The position numbers were made by a program, and so were the translations under genes. Of a stretch of 64,000 bases of DNA, positions 40,100 to 50,300 are shown piece by piece. The DNA lies in the NCBI GenBank assembly GCA_032173965.1, contig CM063290.1:5593501-5657500 (forward strand). The letters run 5' to 3'. The notes beneath the pieces are model-generated. The model was not told where the DNA came from. It saw only the letters and a program-made list of their open reading frames with translations, and made no database searches. Origin of the DNA: Sitta carolinensis (Eukaryota; Chordata; Aves; Passeriformes; Sittidae). How positions within the stretch are numbered: the first letter of the stretch is position 1; every line of letters starts with the position of its first letter.

Positions 40100-40272
40100 G
40101 CTTGGCAGGAAGCTCAGTGCAGCAGGCATCATTTCTGGGGCCGGCATTATTAAATATCTTCCTGAACAACGTGGATGGAGAGGCAGAGTGCTCCCTTGGG
40201 AGATCTCCAGGGGATTCACAGCCGTGGGGATTGTGGTGCTGAAGTTCAGAGGATCCTTCACAAACCTGAGGG
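40100..40272 (+). mobile_element. Possible CR1 internal (reverse-transcriptase) fragment, cut by the LTR
   Basis: The stretch TTAAATATCTTCCTGAACAA followed by CGTGGATGGAGAGGCAGAG resembles the CR1 ORF2 segment that encodes a Phe-Asn-Ile-Phe-(x)-Asn-(x)-Leu-Asp-like motif before the catalytic region. It is badly decayed and frame-broken. It ends at the LTR insertion point. The similarity is by eye only. Confidence 0.35.
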
Positions 40273-40277
40273 CTGGG
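40273..40277. repeat. Left target-site duplication (CTGGG) of the LTR
   Basis: CTGGG immediately before the TG of the LTR, identical to the five bases after its terminal CA. Confidence 0.85.
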
Positions 40278-41640
40278 TGTCGTAGTTTGGAAAAAATGAG
40301 TTTTTCTGAACTTCAGTGGTCAAACCAATGAGTGCTCAGGTTTAAAGACTGGCACCTGGTGTGGCCACTGAGGACAAGGATCCGCCTCTGAGAACACAAG
40401 GGGTTCAAAGCAGAGGGCTCCCCGGAAAGCTCTCTCTTGGTTCCGGTCCCTGAGGACGGAGGGATCTCCCCTGGCCAGCGGCTGGCTGGGCGGGGCAGGG
40501 GAAGCCATGCGGCCTGGGTGAGGTAGGCTGGAGCCTTGGGCACAGAGGGGGAGAGGAAAATCCTACAGGATGGAAGGGTGGAGAGAATACAAGAACCTTG
40601 AGAGGCATCAGACAGCCTTCTTTTCCCTTCCCCCCCCCCCCCTTTTCCCCGGAGAGAGAAACTGAGAAACCGTGTCTGTGATCTCCGTCACCTTGAAATT
40701 TGATATCAACAACTAGACAGCACGGCCGAAGGAGTATGGGGGGGTGGCGTGAGAAGAGTGTCCAGCAGCAAAGATACCGTGAGAGTTCTGGGAAAACAAA
40801 GCCCAAGATTTTAACCCTTTTCGTAAATGATGGAAACTTCATAAATGCTAATCCTCCCGAATTTGAAGAAGAAAGATAGAAAGAATTAAGCAAAGATGAT
40901 GAAAGTTTGTGCAAGTAGAAGATTGTCAGAGAATGTTGAAAAGAATCCTAGGTGGGAGGAGATGATGGAGTGGCTTTAGCTGGACTCTTTTGTATAGCCA
41001 TGGACGGACTCATTTTTTTTTCCTATAACATAGAAGCTGTATCTGGGGAGAGGCATTGGCTTGGAGCCAAGAGTGGACAGTAGTGTGAACAGAGATGAGA
41101 GGAAGAGCTCTGTTCTCAAGGCCCCTCGGCCCCAGGGGGTAATATTGGGGGGGACTGGTGTCCCAAAATTGAGAAGCTGTCGTTTCTTGGAACGGACCAA
41201 AGCATCTTTAAAAAGAGAAACCCTAGAAACAGCTCTAGTCCATGCACAGTGGTGAGAGCACTGGACATGGAGGAAGAGGCCACGATGTGGTACAAGAAGG
41301 ACTCCTATCTCTCCTCAACGAACTGAGTACTGATTATCGGAAGGGTGGTAATAGACTAAAGATTAATTATCTAAAAGGTGGTAACGTGATGGGGAATTTT
41401 CAGTTTGTTTTGTTAGGTTGAGAACTGGTGGGGGGGAGGAAGAGTGTTTTTTTTTTGTAAAGTTTCCATGTTCTTCTGTATGTGTCTTCTTTACCTATTA
41501 TAAGTAATAAAGTTTTTTTTCTTTTGCTTTTTAAATTAGAAACTGTTTTGCTCTGTTTTTGGTCACATCTCACAGCAGATACCAGGGACAGTATATCGTT
41601 ATAGAGGCACTGGCCTTGTGCCAACGTCAAACCTTTGACA
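40278..41640 (+). mobile_element. Solo LTR, avian ERVL-type, 1363 bp, with perfect target-site duplication
   Basis: Starts TGTCGTAGTTTGG and ends GTCAAACCTTTGACA. The two ends are imperfect inverted repeats of each other, the usual form of retroviral LTR termini (TG...CA). Identical 5-bp flanks CTGGG lie at 40273-40277 and 41641-41645. Orientation is plus, from a TATAAG at 41499-41504 overlapping AATAAA at 41506-41511, with a T-rich segment after it and a U5-like tail of about 100 bp. A 13-nt C run sits at 40630-40642. There is no gag, pol or env sequence and no second LTR, so it is a solo LTR left by recombination between the two LTRs of a former provirus. A 5-bp duplication and TGTC...GTTTG ends fit ERVL-type elements of songbirds, but the family name is an inference. 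Confidence 0.85.
41499..41511 (+). promoter_or_regulatory. LTR TATA-like motif and polyadenylation signal
   Basis: TATAAG (41499-41504) lies just before AATAAA (41506-41511), followed by a T-rich stretch. Both are in the sense direction of NAALADL2. The AATAAA could serve as a polyadenylation signal and the TATA-like box as a weak core promoter; function is inferred from position only. Confidence 0.45.
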
Positions 41641-41645
41641 CTGGG
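41641..41645. repeat. Right target-site duplication (CTGGG) of the LTR
   Basis: CTGGG immediately after the terminal CA of the LTR. Together with the left copy it fixes both boundaries to the base and shows the element inserted here as a unit. Confidence 0.85.
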
Positions 41646-43169
41646 CTAACAAAGCCCACGGAGGGCAGCCCCAGCAGCTTTGCAGCTGTTTGACTTTGCA
41701 GCCGTTTGTGGACTCCGCTGGAATTTAAAGACTTAAGTTTGCAATTGTTATTTAAATAAATAACGCAGGCTTTCACAGTAATTTAAGAGGCATTAGTTCA
41801 GCTCACTCTAAACTCTGTTGCACCCACTGCATATGGAAGAGTTTGGACTGCAGGGGGAGAATTGATTTGCAAAGGGACTGGAATGGTGACTTGGATCGTG
41901 TGGGCTCTCTTGACTGTTCCCAGGCTGCCTGACAGTTATAGGTGAGGGATATTTATATGGCTGTAGGGGGAAAATAGGACCTGTAAATTGGTATAGTATA
42001 GAGGCAGATAGCCTTTCAGAGGACAATAGGCTGTTTCATTATATTGGAGCTTGCAAGTGGTTTGCTCTCTTCAGAGAGCGTCCAAAAGCTGAATTCCACT
42101 TTGCCATTACAGTGGGTACCCCTATTATGTGGTAATGTTATTTGGAGGTGAGTCTTGGAGAGTGAAAATGCCTTAAAACATAAAAATGGAGTGATAATGC
42201 AGTGCTGTAGGTGTCAGTCTAGTGTTCATCACAATGAGAGGTTTCATATCTTTATCTTCATTTTATTCTAATTGAGAAGTGAGTCTGATACTTGAAAAGC
42301 CCTAAATTACAGATGCTTATGTGTTGGAATGGCTATTGTCAGAGTGTGGGGGAAAAGGCACCCTGTTGTTGTAGTCTGTCAAAAATGATTTGTTGAAAAT
42401 TGACTTTGAGTGTTTGTACTGCAGGTCATAGTTCCCTTTAGAGGGATTCTATTCCATAGAAATATCTAGAAGTGCCACGGTTATGCCTTGCTATTAAAAG
42501 AATGATTTTTTTATTACAAATACTTACCTGGCAGTGCTTTTGATTCATTAAAATGGGAAAAATAAGTGGAGCAAAACAGCTGGGACAATTTCTAAGTAAA
42601 TTCATCAGTCATTCAGGAACTATGCATTTAAAATACCTATAAATAATAGAATGCTCCATCTAAATGGAAGCCTTTTATTGATATGTAAGTACAGTGTCAC
42701 CCTGAAGTTTCTTTTTTAATTTATCATTTCCTTGTGTTTAGAATCAGATCAGGCAATTCATATTATTTCCAGCTTTCCAACTTCATTTTAGCAGCATTAT
42801 TTTGTATGGTGTGTGAAACGAAATTGTTGCACACAGTTGTTAAGCTTTAAAATTACTTTCAGGTGACAAATAATTGTTTTGGAAACTCAGAGCCTTCACT
42901 CAATTTTTTAATATTATCTCGAGGACTGACGAAATAATTGGATAATTTCAGTGGTTTGCCATTGGCACTTTTAAATTCCTTTTATTCATATTCTTACAAT
43001 ATATTTCCCATGCTGATGTTCACGGGACTGCTGATCCTACAAAAGACAGGACAATGGAAATGGGGAGAGTGAAATACTGAGAACCCAATTTTTTGGTCTT
43101 TATCATCTATTTCATTCTCTCTGGTTAATAAAGAATAAATTTGTTATGCACGCATACAGAAACAAACAC
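41646..43169. other. NAALADL2: Intron between the LTR and the NAALADL2 exon
   Basis: 1.5 kb of AT-rich unique sequence. It contains two donor-like sites, TAG|GTGAGG (GT at 41942) and GAG|GTGAGT (GT at 42148), the second a full consensus match. No open frame of note. Confidence 0.55.
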
Positions 43170-43195
43170 TTAGGTTTTAAATTTTGTTTTAATAG
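43170..43195 (+). promoter_or_regulatory. NAALADL2: Splice acceptor of the NAALADL2 exon
   Basis: A T-rich stretch (TTTTGTTTTAATAG at its end) runs into AG at 43194-43195. Taking the next base as the exon start leaves AT as the last two bases of a split codon and then AAA AAG ATG. This reproduces the Lys-Lys-Met that precedes the same sequence in the human protein. Confidence 0.85.
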
Positions 43196-43697
43196 ATAAA
43201 AAGATGGCCTATCACAAAGTGAATGCAGACCAGAGGGCACAGGGGCACTCTCCATACCTTGACAACGATGAGCTCCAAGCCACAGCGTTGGAGCTGGAGT
43301 GGGACATGGAGAAGGAGCTGGAGGAGCCTGGCTTCGAGCATTTCCGAGTGGACAGCGCAGCCCAGCCCCGCCCGGGGAACTCGCAGAGCCCGGAGCTCGA
43401 CCTGGAGCCCATCCAGCCTTCCTCTTCTCCAAAGGGAAGGTTCCAGAGGCTTCAGGAGGACCCCGACTACATCTCCCACTACATGAGACAGACACCAAAG
43501 AGCAACCGCTGCAGCCTTTTTCGGATACTGAGAGTATTTTGCACTGCTTTGATTTTATTTATTTTTGGAATTGTGATAGGATATTATGCACGCAAGAAAT
43601 GCCCTTCTCCCCCAACATCTCAAGAACCAAATAATCCTCATATCTACCATGAAATTCTCAAGGAAATCAAAGCTGAAAATATTCAACGGATTTACAG
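43196..43697 (+). CDS. NAALADL2: NAALADL2 coding exon (N-terminal tail, signal anchor, start of ectodomain)
   Basis: One internal exon of a type II membrane protein related to the M28 peptidases PSMA and NAALAD; a peptidase activity for NAALADL2 itself is not established. Seen: an acceptor AG at 43194-43195, then AT completing a split codon, two Lys codons, and ATG at 43204 with A at -3 and G at +4. Numbering from this Met, residues 1-100 are a hydrophilic acidic cytoplasmic tail (blocks LDND around 19 and EWDMEKELE at 32-40). Residues 111-128 form one hydrophobic helix (VFCTALILFIFGIVIGYY), with R102, R107 and R110 before it and RKK after it, so a signal anchor. The ectodomain starts at about 133. 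The exon ends after two bases of codon 165, before GTATGT. As I remember the human protein, the K-K-M-A-Y start, the SPKGRFQRLQE motif and the helix align closely, and human NAALADL2 has about 17 further residues upstream, so translation may start in an earlier exon. Residues 50-75 diverge most. The catalytic domain lies outside this window. Confidence 0.95.
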
Positions 43698-43703
43698 GTA
43701 TGT
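43698..43703 (+). promoter_or_regulatory. NAALADL2: Splice donor of the NAALADL2 exon
   Basis: CAG followed by GTATGT is a good match to the U1 donor consensus. The homology to NAALADL2 ends exactly here, after the first two bases of an Arg codon. The open frame runs on into the intron for about 16 non-homologous codons and stops at 43747-43749. Confidence 0.88.
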
Positions 43704-45987
43704 ACCTTGGCAGGTTTTTTATCTAAATGCTCTCAGGTGCCACTGTTAAGTCTTCACCTGATTTTTTTTTTTAATGTGGAATCTTATTTACAAACCCTGA
43801 CTTTTTTTTAATGTTCGGTTTTATCATGACGCTTGGGAAATGTTCAGAAGCGTATACAAAATTCATTTTTTAATAATGCAAATTTGTGCTAATCATAATA
43901 GGTTTTGCTTTAATAATGCTCTAAATATATTATTATCTTTAATGTAAATGAATTGAGAAACACAGATAATTCAAATTGAATTGAAATATAGACAATAGAA
44001 CAGCTGTCCTAGATCCAGCTGACTGCCAAATAACACTATTGAAAAGCAAGGTTGATATGATGTTTTGTAATATTTGGTGCTTTAAGAAATCCCCATGTAT
44101 TTTTTGGCACAAAAGTGAGATCTAACTGCTGTTTTTTCTCTATATGGTAAATTAAACCTTTATTCTCTATGGGTTTAGGATGGAAAAATTGACCTTAGCA
44201 CTCTGAAAGATGGTGCTTTGTTTATTTTTTATTCTTTATTACCTGTTTTAAGAATGAAAATTTTTGTTAAATACCTGTGTTTGACTGGGTTTGATTTTAA
44301 TCTTTTTCCAATGTGGAATTCTTTCAGTGCTTTGACAGTCTATATAACATGTTTGTATCAGAGTATAATCACTTTTCTGTAGCAGTAAGTGTGGGAAAAA
44401 AATAGATTTTCCTGCCAACTGTTGAAAGTTACTTCTGTATGGGGAGATGAGCTAATTTTTGGCTTCTGGAATGCAAAGTTCCTTTTCCATGTTAAAGGTT
44501 CCATTGCAGACTTTTTGGTCGGTTCAGAACTCCCATACTTGAAGCTAGAAAAGATTGTTGTCACGGTCATCCCAAGAGGTGTTATAGATCAGAAATATAT
44601 CTGAAGTAACCACAGGGGTCTTCCAACAATATTTGTCTTTTATTATATTTGCTAAGCCAAGTCTTAAATCCTGTAGTGGGTAATACCATGTTTTGAGCCA
44701 ACACTGTTACTAAATTCAAGAGAAAAAGTAAATATGAAGGGTTTCATGTCAGTATTCATGTACTGAACTGATTCTTGTCCATACAAATCTAATTATTTTC
44801 ATAATGGGAAAGGGTGCAGGTCATGAAAAATGTTGATTTTTAATGTAAAAAGATTACTTCTTTGTCTTTCAGAGAGTAAATTAAATTGAATTCTGTCATT
44901 AGGCTTCATCACAACCAAAATATTGGAGTAAGCTAAGCCCTAAGATTGGGTATTGCACAAATTAGAGCAAATTGCTGATGTGTCTGTCAGACTCAGCATA
45001 ATACTTCAGTGCTTTGTGTTTGGGGACTGGGAATCACTTGCCATTCTATTATTTCAAAGGTTGGTTTAAAACCATCCCTTTTCAAACCCTTTATCACTTG
45101 TCAAATGATTTCAGCTTGCTGTTAGGATACTAGTGAGAATCTGGGGTTTAGGTAAAATGAATTATATAAATACTTTGAAACTTAAAAACCCTCAGTAGTT
45201 GTCATCCTATAATGTAATTCTTAATATTTCTTTGGGTTTTTTTTTTTTTTCTATTTAATAACATAATTTCAATAAAAGCAGTCGAATATTAATTCAGCTA
45301 CCTATCAGTTCTGTGTATAAATATATAACCAATGCTTTTTGTATACTGCATTACCCACAAGCATTTTGGTCAGAGACAGCTTTTATCCCATGTTGTGTTC
45401 AGTTGTTTTCCCTCAACATCTGTTTGGTAGGAGTCAGAGTGACTGCCCTGAAACCTGGGTGTGTTCAGGCCTACCAATACAGAACATGCAACATATGTTT
45501 CTTGGGTAAAAAAAAAATAAAAATAGCCCAAACCTGACAAAATCAATATATGTTATTGGAAAACTTCCTTCATTAAAGTACTTTGAGTTAATAGGAATAA
45601 GTGCCAGCTGCTTAGCTTGAAATTTCTGAATGTTACCGAGCATGACATTAATTTAATTTTCCTTGTTTGCTCCTTAGATCAGGCTCAGATGGTATGAGAG
45701 TTTGCTAACAGTCCTGTAAAGGAATTAGGAGGAAATAAAAAAACCTATTTAAGAGACAAGGAGGGGCCAGTCATAGTGCTGGAGCAGACATCACCTTAAT
45801 GTGCTTGAATGTCCAGGGTGGGAGCTTTCTGTTGGGGTGAAATCTGCTTGTGCTGGGATGAAGCTTTGAGTATTTCACCCTTTGTACTTCTAAAGATGTG
45901 GCAGAAGTGCTCCAGGGAACTTGTGCTGGCTTTTTTTGGATTTGCACTGGATTCTGTGTGAGTTGAATGAATCCTGTCTGCAATCCC

Positions 45988-46153
45988 CTTAGGAATGGAA
46001 GTGGTTGAGTCCCCATCCCTGGAGGGATTTAAAGGACGTGTAGATCCTGGCATTTAGGGACATGGTTTAGACACCTTGTCACTCAGCAGTGCTGGCTTAA
46101 TGGCTGGACTCGATCTTAGAGGTGTTTTCCTGCCTAAACAATTCTGTGATGGT
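45988..46153 (+). mobile_element. CR1 LINE, 3' end, plus strand
   Basis: CATCCCTGGAGGGATTTAAA, GCAGTGCTGGCTTAATGGCT, GGACTCGATCTTAGAGGTG and a tail AACAATTCTGTGAT give a clear CR1 3' end. It is related to the copies at 20.6 and 34.2 kb, and lies in the intron downstream of the exon. Confidence 0.85.
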
Positions 46154-46305
46154 GTTAGGATATCTGCAGGTTGTGTTCGTGGGTTGCTGAATTGGGATTC
46201 ACGTGTTCCTGTGTGGCTTCTCCCATGGAGGCTCCTGCTAGTGGGCTCTTCTTTTGTCAGTCTCATCCTGGCTGTCTACATCGCCCCAGCTCCAAGTTAA
46301 GGGGT

Positions 46306-46356
46306 TTTCTTTTGTTTGTTTGTGTTTGTTTGGTTTTGTTTTTTTTTTTTTTTTTT
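46306..46356. repeat. (GTTT)n-rich tract ending in T18
   Basis: GTTTGTTTGTGTTTGTTTGG leads into 18 T (46339-46356). Confidence 0.9.
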
Positions 46357-47249
46357 CCCCAGCAGACATACTAGAAATCATTAGTGAGAAAACTCAGGGT
46401 GTTGGCTTTTATTCCTTCAACTTTGCACCTCGTTTCCCTTGATACGGGAATGCTACAGAATTTCTGTGCAATTTAGCACAGTTGTAATTACTGGTCGTAG
46501 CCAAGTTGCTTAATCAATGGTACAGCTGAAGTCAACATTATCTCTGTGAGCCTTTTTGAACACCTATCCCCACTCCCTGAAGGGAGGTGCTTGCATTGTT
46601 GATTATAAAAGATAGAAATCAGTTCATTCCTGATGTTTCAGAGGTTTCAAGATGAGTTGTCAGAGGTGCCTGAAGGGGAAAAGTAATTGCCACAAGAAAA
46701 GTGAAGAGTTTTTCCTCATCTAGCACACTGCATTTTAAAAAGACAAAAAAGACAAAAACTACCAATGTTGTTAATAGGATTCAGTCAGTAAATCAAACAA
46801 TTCAGGAGTGGAGTACTACAGTTGTTCAGTTATATTCTTTTAAAGAGAAACAATCTGTTCCACAGTACAGGCAGATTCAGATCTGGTAAAATCGCTCATG
46901 ATTCTGTAAACATCACTGGGCTGATGGGAATCTAATAATTACACCTGTTTGTGCCATGAATAACTTTTCACTGTTTTCTTCTGAAAGATATATGACAAAA
47001 TTTAAGTTCAAGCTAGATGTAACTTGTCTCCAGAAGGCCTTCAGGGTGAGAATGAAAAGGGCATAAATCTCACATCCAAAAGAGGTAGAAGCTGAAACAC
47101 GGACTACTTTGGGCATTGCTTCATTTTGTATCTGTAGCCAGCAGAATTTACCAGGGATAAAGAGATGGATAAGGGTGGTAAAACTGACAGGTAGAAAGCA
47201 GGTTCTCTCCTGGGGCAGGTGTTGGGTTCTTGGAGCCCTTCTGGAGAGC

Positions 47250-47312
47250 TGCATGGCCGCAGAGGAGCGAGCTGTGCCTCGAGCCGCGCTCCGCGAGGAA
47301 CGAACGTCTGAG
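47250..47312. other. Small CpG-dense patch in the downstream intron
   Basis: About nine CpG dinucleotides in roughly 60 bp (GGCCGC, GAGCGAG, CTCGAG, CCGCGC, CCGCGAG, AACGAACG), against a surrounding sequence almost without CpG. It is too short for a CpG island by usual criteria. No recognisable repeat or gene is present. Confidence 0.6.
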
Positions 47313-50300
47313 CTCCAAAACACCTCCACTGACTGGGAAGGGCCCTGCTCCACCAAGGCATCAGTGCAGTTACAGCTGCAAGTCTCTACAGTTCACAATA
47401 AATGTTAGAGGTTGTAAGGGGCAGACCTTCAAAAGTACAGAAACTCCCACTGCCAGTTTTGGTAAGCAGCGTGCTGCTGAATTCTCAAAAGTGAATTTGC
47501 AATGAAAATATGCATAATTTTCAATGACATCTGAATTTTTAAAGCTACTTTTTAAAATGACACTCAGATTTCTGCTCTCACTTTAAGTGCTTTTGAAAAT
47601 GTAGCTGTTTTTTCTTTCTTACTCTCTACGATGTATATAAAGTTATTTCAATTTTATTACTCCAAAACCAAATGAAACAATCCTATTTTATTTGGAAAAT
47701 GTGGGGCTATCATAATGTTTTAGGAGGTTGTAATTTTGGGGTTGGCTTCTGTAAATTAAATGGATAAACAAAGATTCATGTTGAATATAAAGAATAAAAG
47801 AAACAGGCAGTTGTGTTGATGTCAGTGATAACTCTGGCTGTGCATTATTTATCAGATTAGCTAATTGCTCTCATGTTTTTAAAATTCTTGCAGCCTTATT
47901 GAGCTTTACTCAATAATTACTTTCCAAAATTGTATATCATGGTTATTATCAGATCCACAGGTTTTTTTTAGATACATCTTCCCATGATTAAAACTGGGAT
48001 GGGGGCACAGAGAGAAGAATCTTTGCTTTGCTCCCCAGCCAGTCTGCAGCAAAGCTCCTGCATTTCAGCTCTGCCCTTTATCCTGTGTGTTCTCACTCAA
48101 ATGTTTCCTTCACTATCATTTTTTCCCCTCTTGAGCAATAGGGAGGTTCAAATCCCTTCATAACACATCCAGTTGTAACTAACTGTCCTTTAGAGGTGTA
48201 TCTCTTCCTTATTCCAGCTGGTACTATCACCTGCAGAATCTCCCAAATCCATCTCTGGCAAGAATTGATTTGTCACTGGTGCCTGCTGTCATCCATAAAT
48301 TCAGCTTAATTCTTCAAAGGGCTTTGGAAGAGCAGGCAGGAGCTGCTTCATGGCTAAGGAACAAAAGTGCCAGTGCAGTGAGAAAAGGACTTTTATTTGT
48401 TTTTTTTTTTTCTCAAAGTGAAGTGAGAAGCTTCCATATCCAAATATTCCTTGCTCCCTGATCAGTTGTAATCAGTAATTTTAAAATCTTGGGGCTTTAA
48501 ATCTTTTTCTCAGGTAAAGCCTGTTAAATACATGAGGAGCAAAGAGAGCCTGGAACTTGTAGGAAAATTGGAGTTTTGGGGATTCGGATTGAATGAAATT
48601 TACAGGCTGGTGCTTGGTGAATTGCCTTTGTCCAGGGGAAAGGAGTGCTCTGGTGACTGGACTGCTTCCCTGGGTAGAGACCATTTAGTGCCTACCCCTA
48701 TTAATAGCTGCTGTTAATTAATAGCTCCCCCTGACCTCTCCATGGCTGCTGTGCTGGCCGAGGCCCCTGCTCACGTCACTCATTATCCGTTTTGGCCCCT
48801 GTACACAAATTTTGGTTTTTGTCACAACAACAGCCAAAAAAGGCATTGCAAAAAGCACATCTCAGTGGGAACTCATCCTGTTCCCTCCTGAATATCAGCT
48901 TCAGGTATTTCTTGTGTTGCTATCAAGAATGCAAGTATTAAATCTCGTTAGGCTGGGTCTGGAGCCGGGCCTGCTTCACCTTTGGAAGTGGATGTTGGTG
49001 TATTCCCAGGTAACCGGGAGCTCCGGGAGCTCCCGAGATCCGTTTCATGCCCACTGCAGAACCGCTTGGGAGTCTCTTCATTCACATGATAATTTTGAAT
49101 GTGTATTTATAAGCACAAAGCCTCTTTTGAAAGGAGATAAGAGCAGTATCAAATAAGGGAAAGTTCCCACTTATCCCCCTGCCACCTGCCCATTGAAGAA
49201 TGGCTCTGGGAACACGGGGAGGTGCCTTTTCTGGAAGAAAGGTGCCCTGTGTGACCTGAGTGCTATCTGTGGAACAGAGACTTGATAAATTTAGGCTTCA
49301 GATACCCACTTGTGTCAAATATGATTCTCTTTTAAACCAAAAATTAGGTTATATCTGTGCTTCAGAGGTGTTAATAGGCTTGTCTGTTTTATAGTTTTCC
49401 TTGGTTTAATAATTTTTTTTTGGTTGTTTCTCTAGATGAAAAAAGGATGCATTATATTGATACAATGCGTGAGAAGGATGTGCAAGTTTGATCCTGTTAG
49501 GGTCAGCTGCAGCATATGCTTATGATATTCCTTTTCTTTGTTGGAGAAATGTCTTAGGTTATTATGATTTACTTGCCATGGAATGGATGTGTTTCAAGTT
49601 CACCATGCATTTTACTGAGAATAGTTTGTCTTTTCAGCTATTTTTTTTTTTAACAGTAGCCATAAAAATATATTGATTTTTAGATGTTTGATTTGGGAAA
49701 TAATTTACAATAAAATCTGATTTTTTGTATCGTAACTGTATCCTTTGTAATTCAAGTACATAGTGTTGCTTTAAAATAGTTTTCCTAGGCAACGCATGTT
49801 TGATTTCCTGAGCAATAAGTGTGATATGTTAATGAATTAGAATCAATAAACTATATTATGCCACATCAGCATAATAAGTAATAAGTCCCTTGATAAATTT
49901 ACTGTCTGTCACAGCCTAAATGAATGGCTTTAGTCTTGCTGTAGTACAGAGTCCAGTGTTTTCCGTGAAAAAGTGACACCGGTTTGTGACAGGCTATAAA
50001 GTATAAATGAATTTTGCTCTGATCACTTATTTTTGAATTGCATAATCTTACTTATTTTACAGTAAAAGATTACCTTGCTGGAATTGCCTCACAGTCCTCA
50101 TAAGAGGAGTGTGGTTAGGGTTTAGAGAACCAATTTCCATGCCCATTAGCTGTCTGCTTTTTTACCATTGCTGCTTAAAGTGTGGGGCAATTTAGTCCCA
50201 ATTAGAACGGCAATTCTGAATGGTGACAAGTACTACTTTCCCTAATAGATGATGAAATGAGCTGTGCCAGCATGGTTGAGGGAGTAATTTGCTTTTTAAA

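Larger units (their letters stand above)
1..43195 (+). other. NAALADL2: NAALADL2 upstream intron or 5' region (43.2 kb)
   Basis: All sequence before the exon. I see no coding exon in it: open frames are short, mostly low-complexity, and not recognisable. The human protein has a short N-terminal extension from an earlier exon and the acceptor at 43195 is genuine, so most or all of this stretch is probably intron. Untranslated first exons cannot be excluded by eye. It holds five CR1 fragments, one solo LTR and many T-rich tracts, listed separately. Confidence 0.7.

Noticed and set aside
40405..40914. 169-codon minus-strand open frame
   Set aside because: It is entirely within the LTR and antisense to it, so it is composition-driven and not a viral gene.
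40278..41640. Possible provirus with internal genes
   Set aside because: Only one LTR with matching flanks is present and there is no gag, pol or env sequence inside or next to it, so it is a solo LTR.
43112..43498. Minus-strand and alternative-frame open frames over the NAALADL2 exon
   Set aside because: Shadows of the GC-rich real exon; only the plus frame starting at 43204 matches a known protein and ends at splice sites.
46701..46889. Open frame containing VVQLYSFKE, reminiscent of the start of the next NAALADL2 exon (NLVQLYKNE in human)
   Set aside because: The similarity covers only a few residues, the following sequence does not continue as NAALADL2, and the frame and acceptor do not fit the split Arg codon.
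48148..48158. GGTTCAAATCC, a match to the tRNA B-box
   Set aside because: No A-box at the right distance upstream, the possible T-arm loop is eight bases rather than seven, and no cloverleaf can be drawn.
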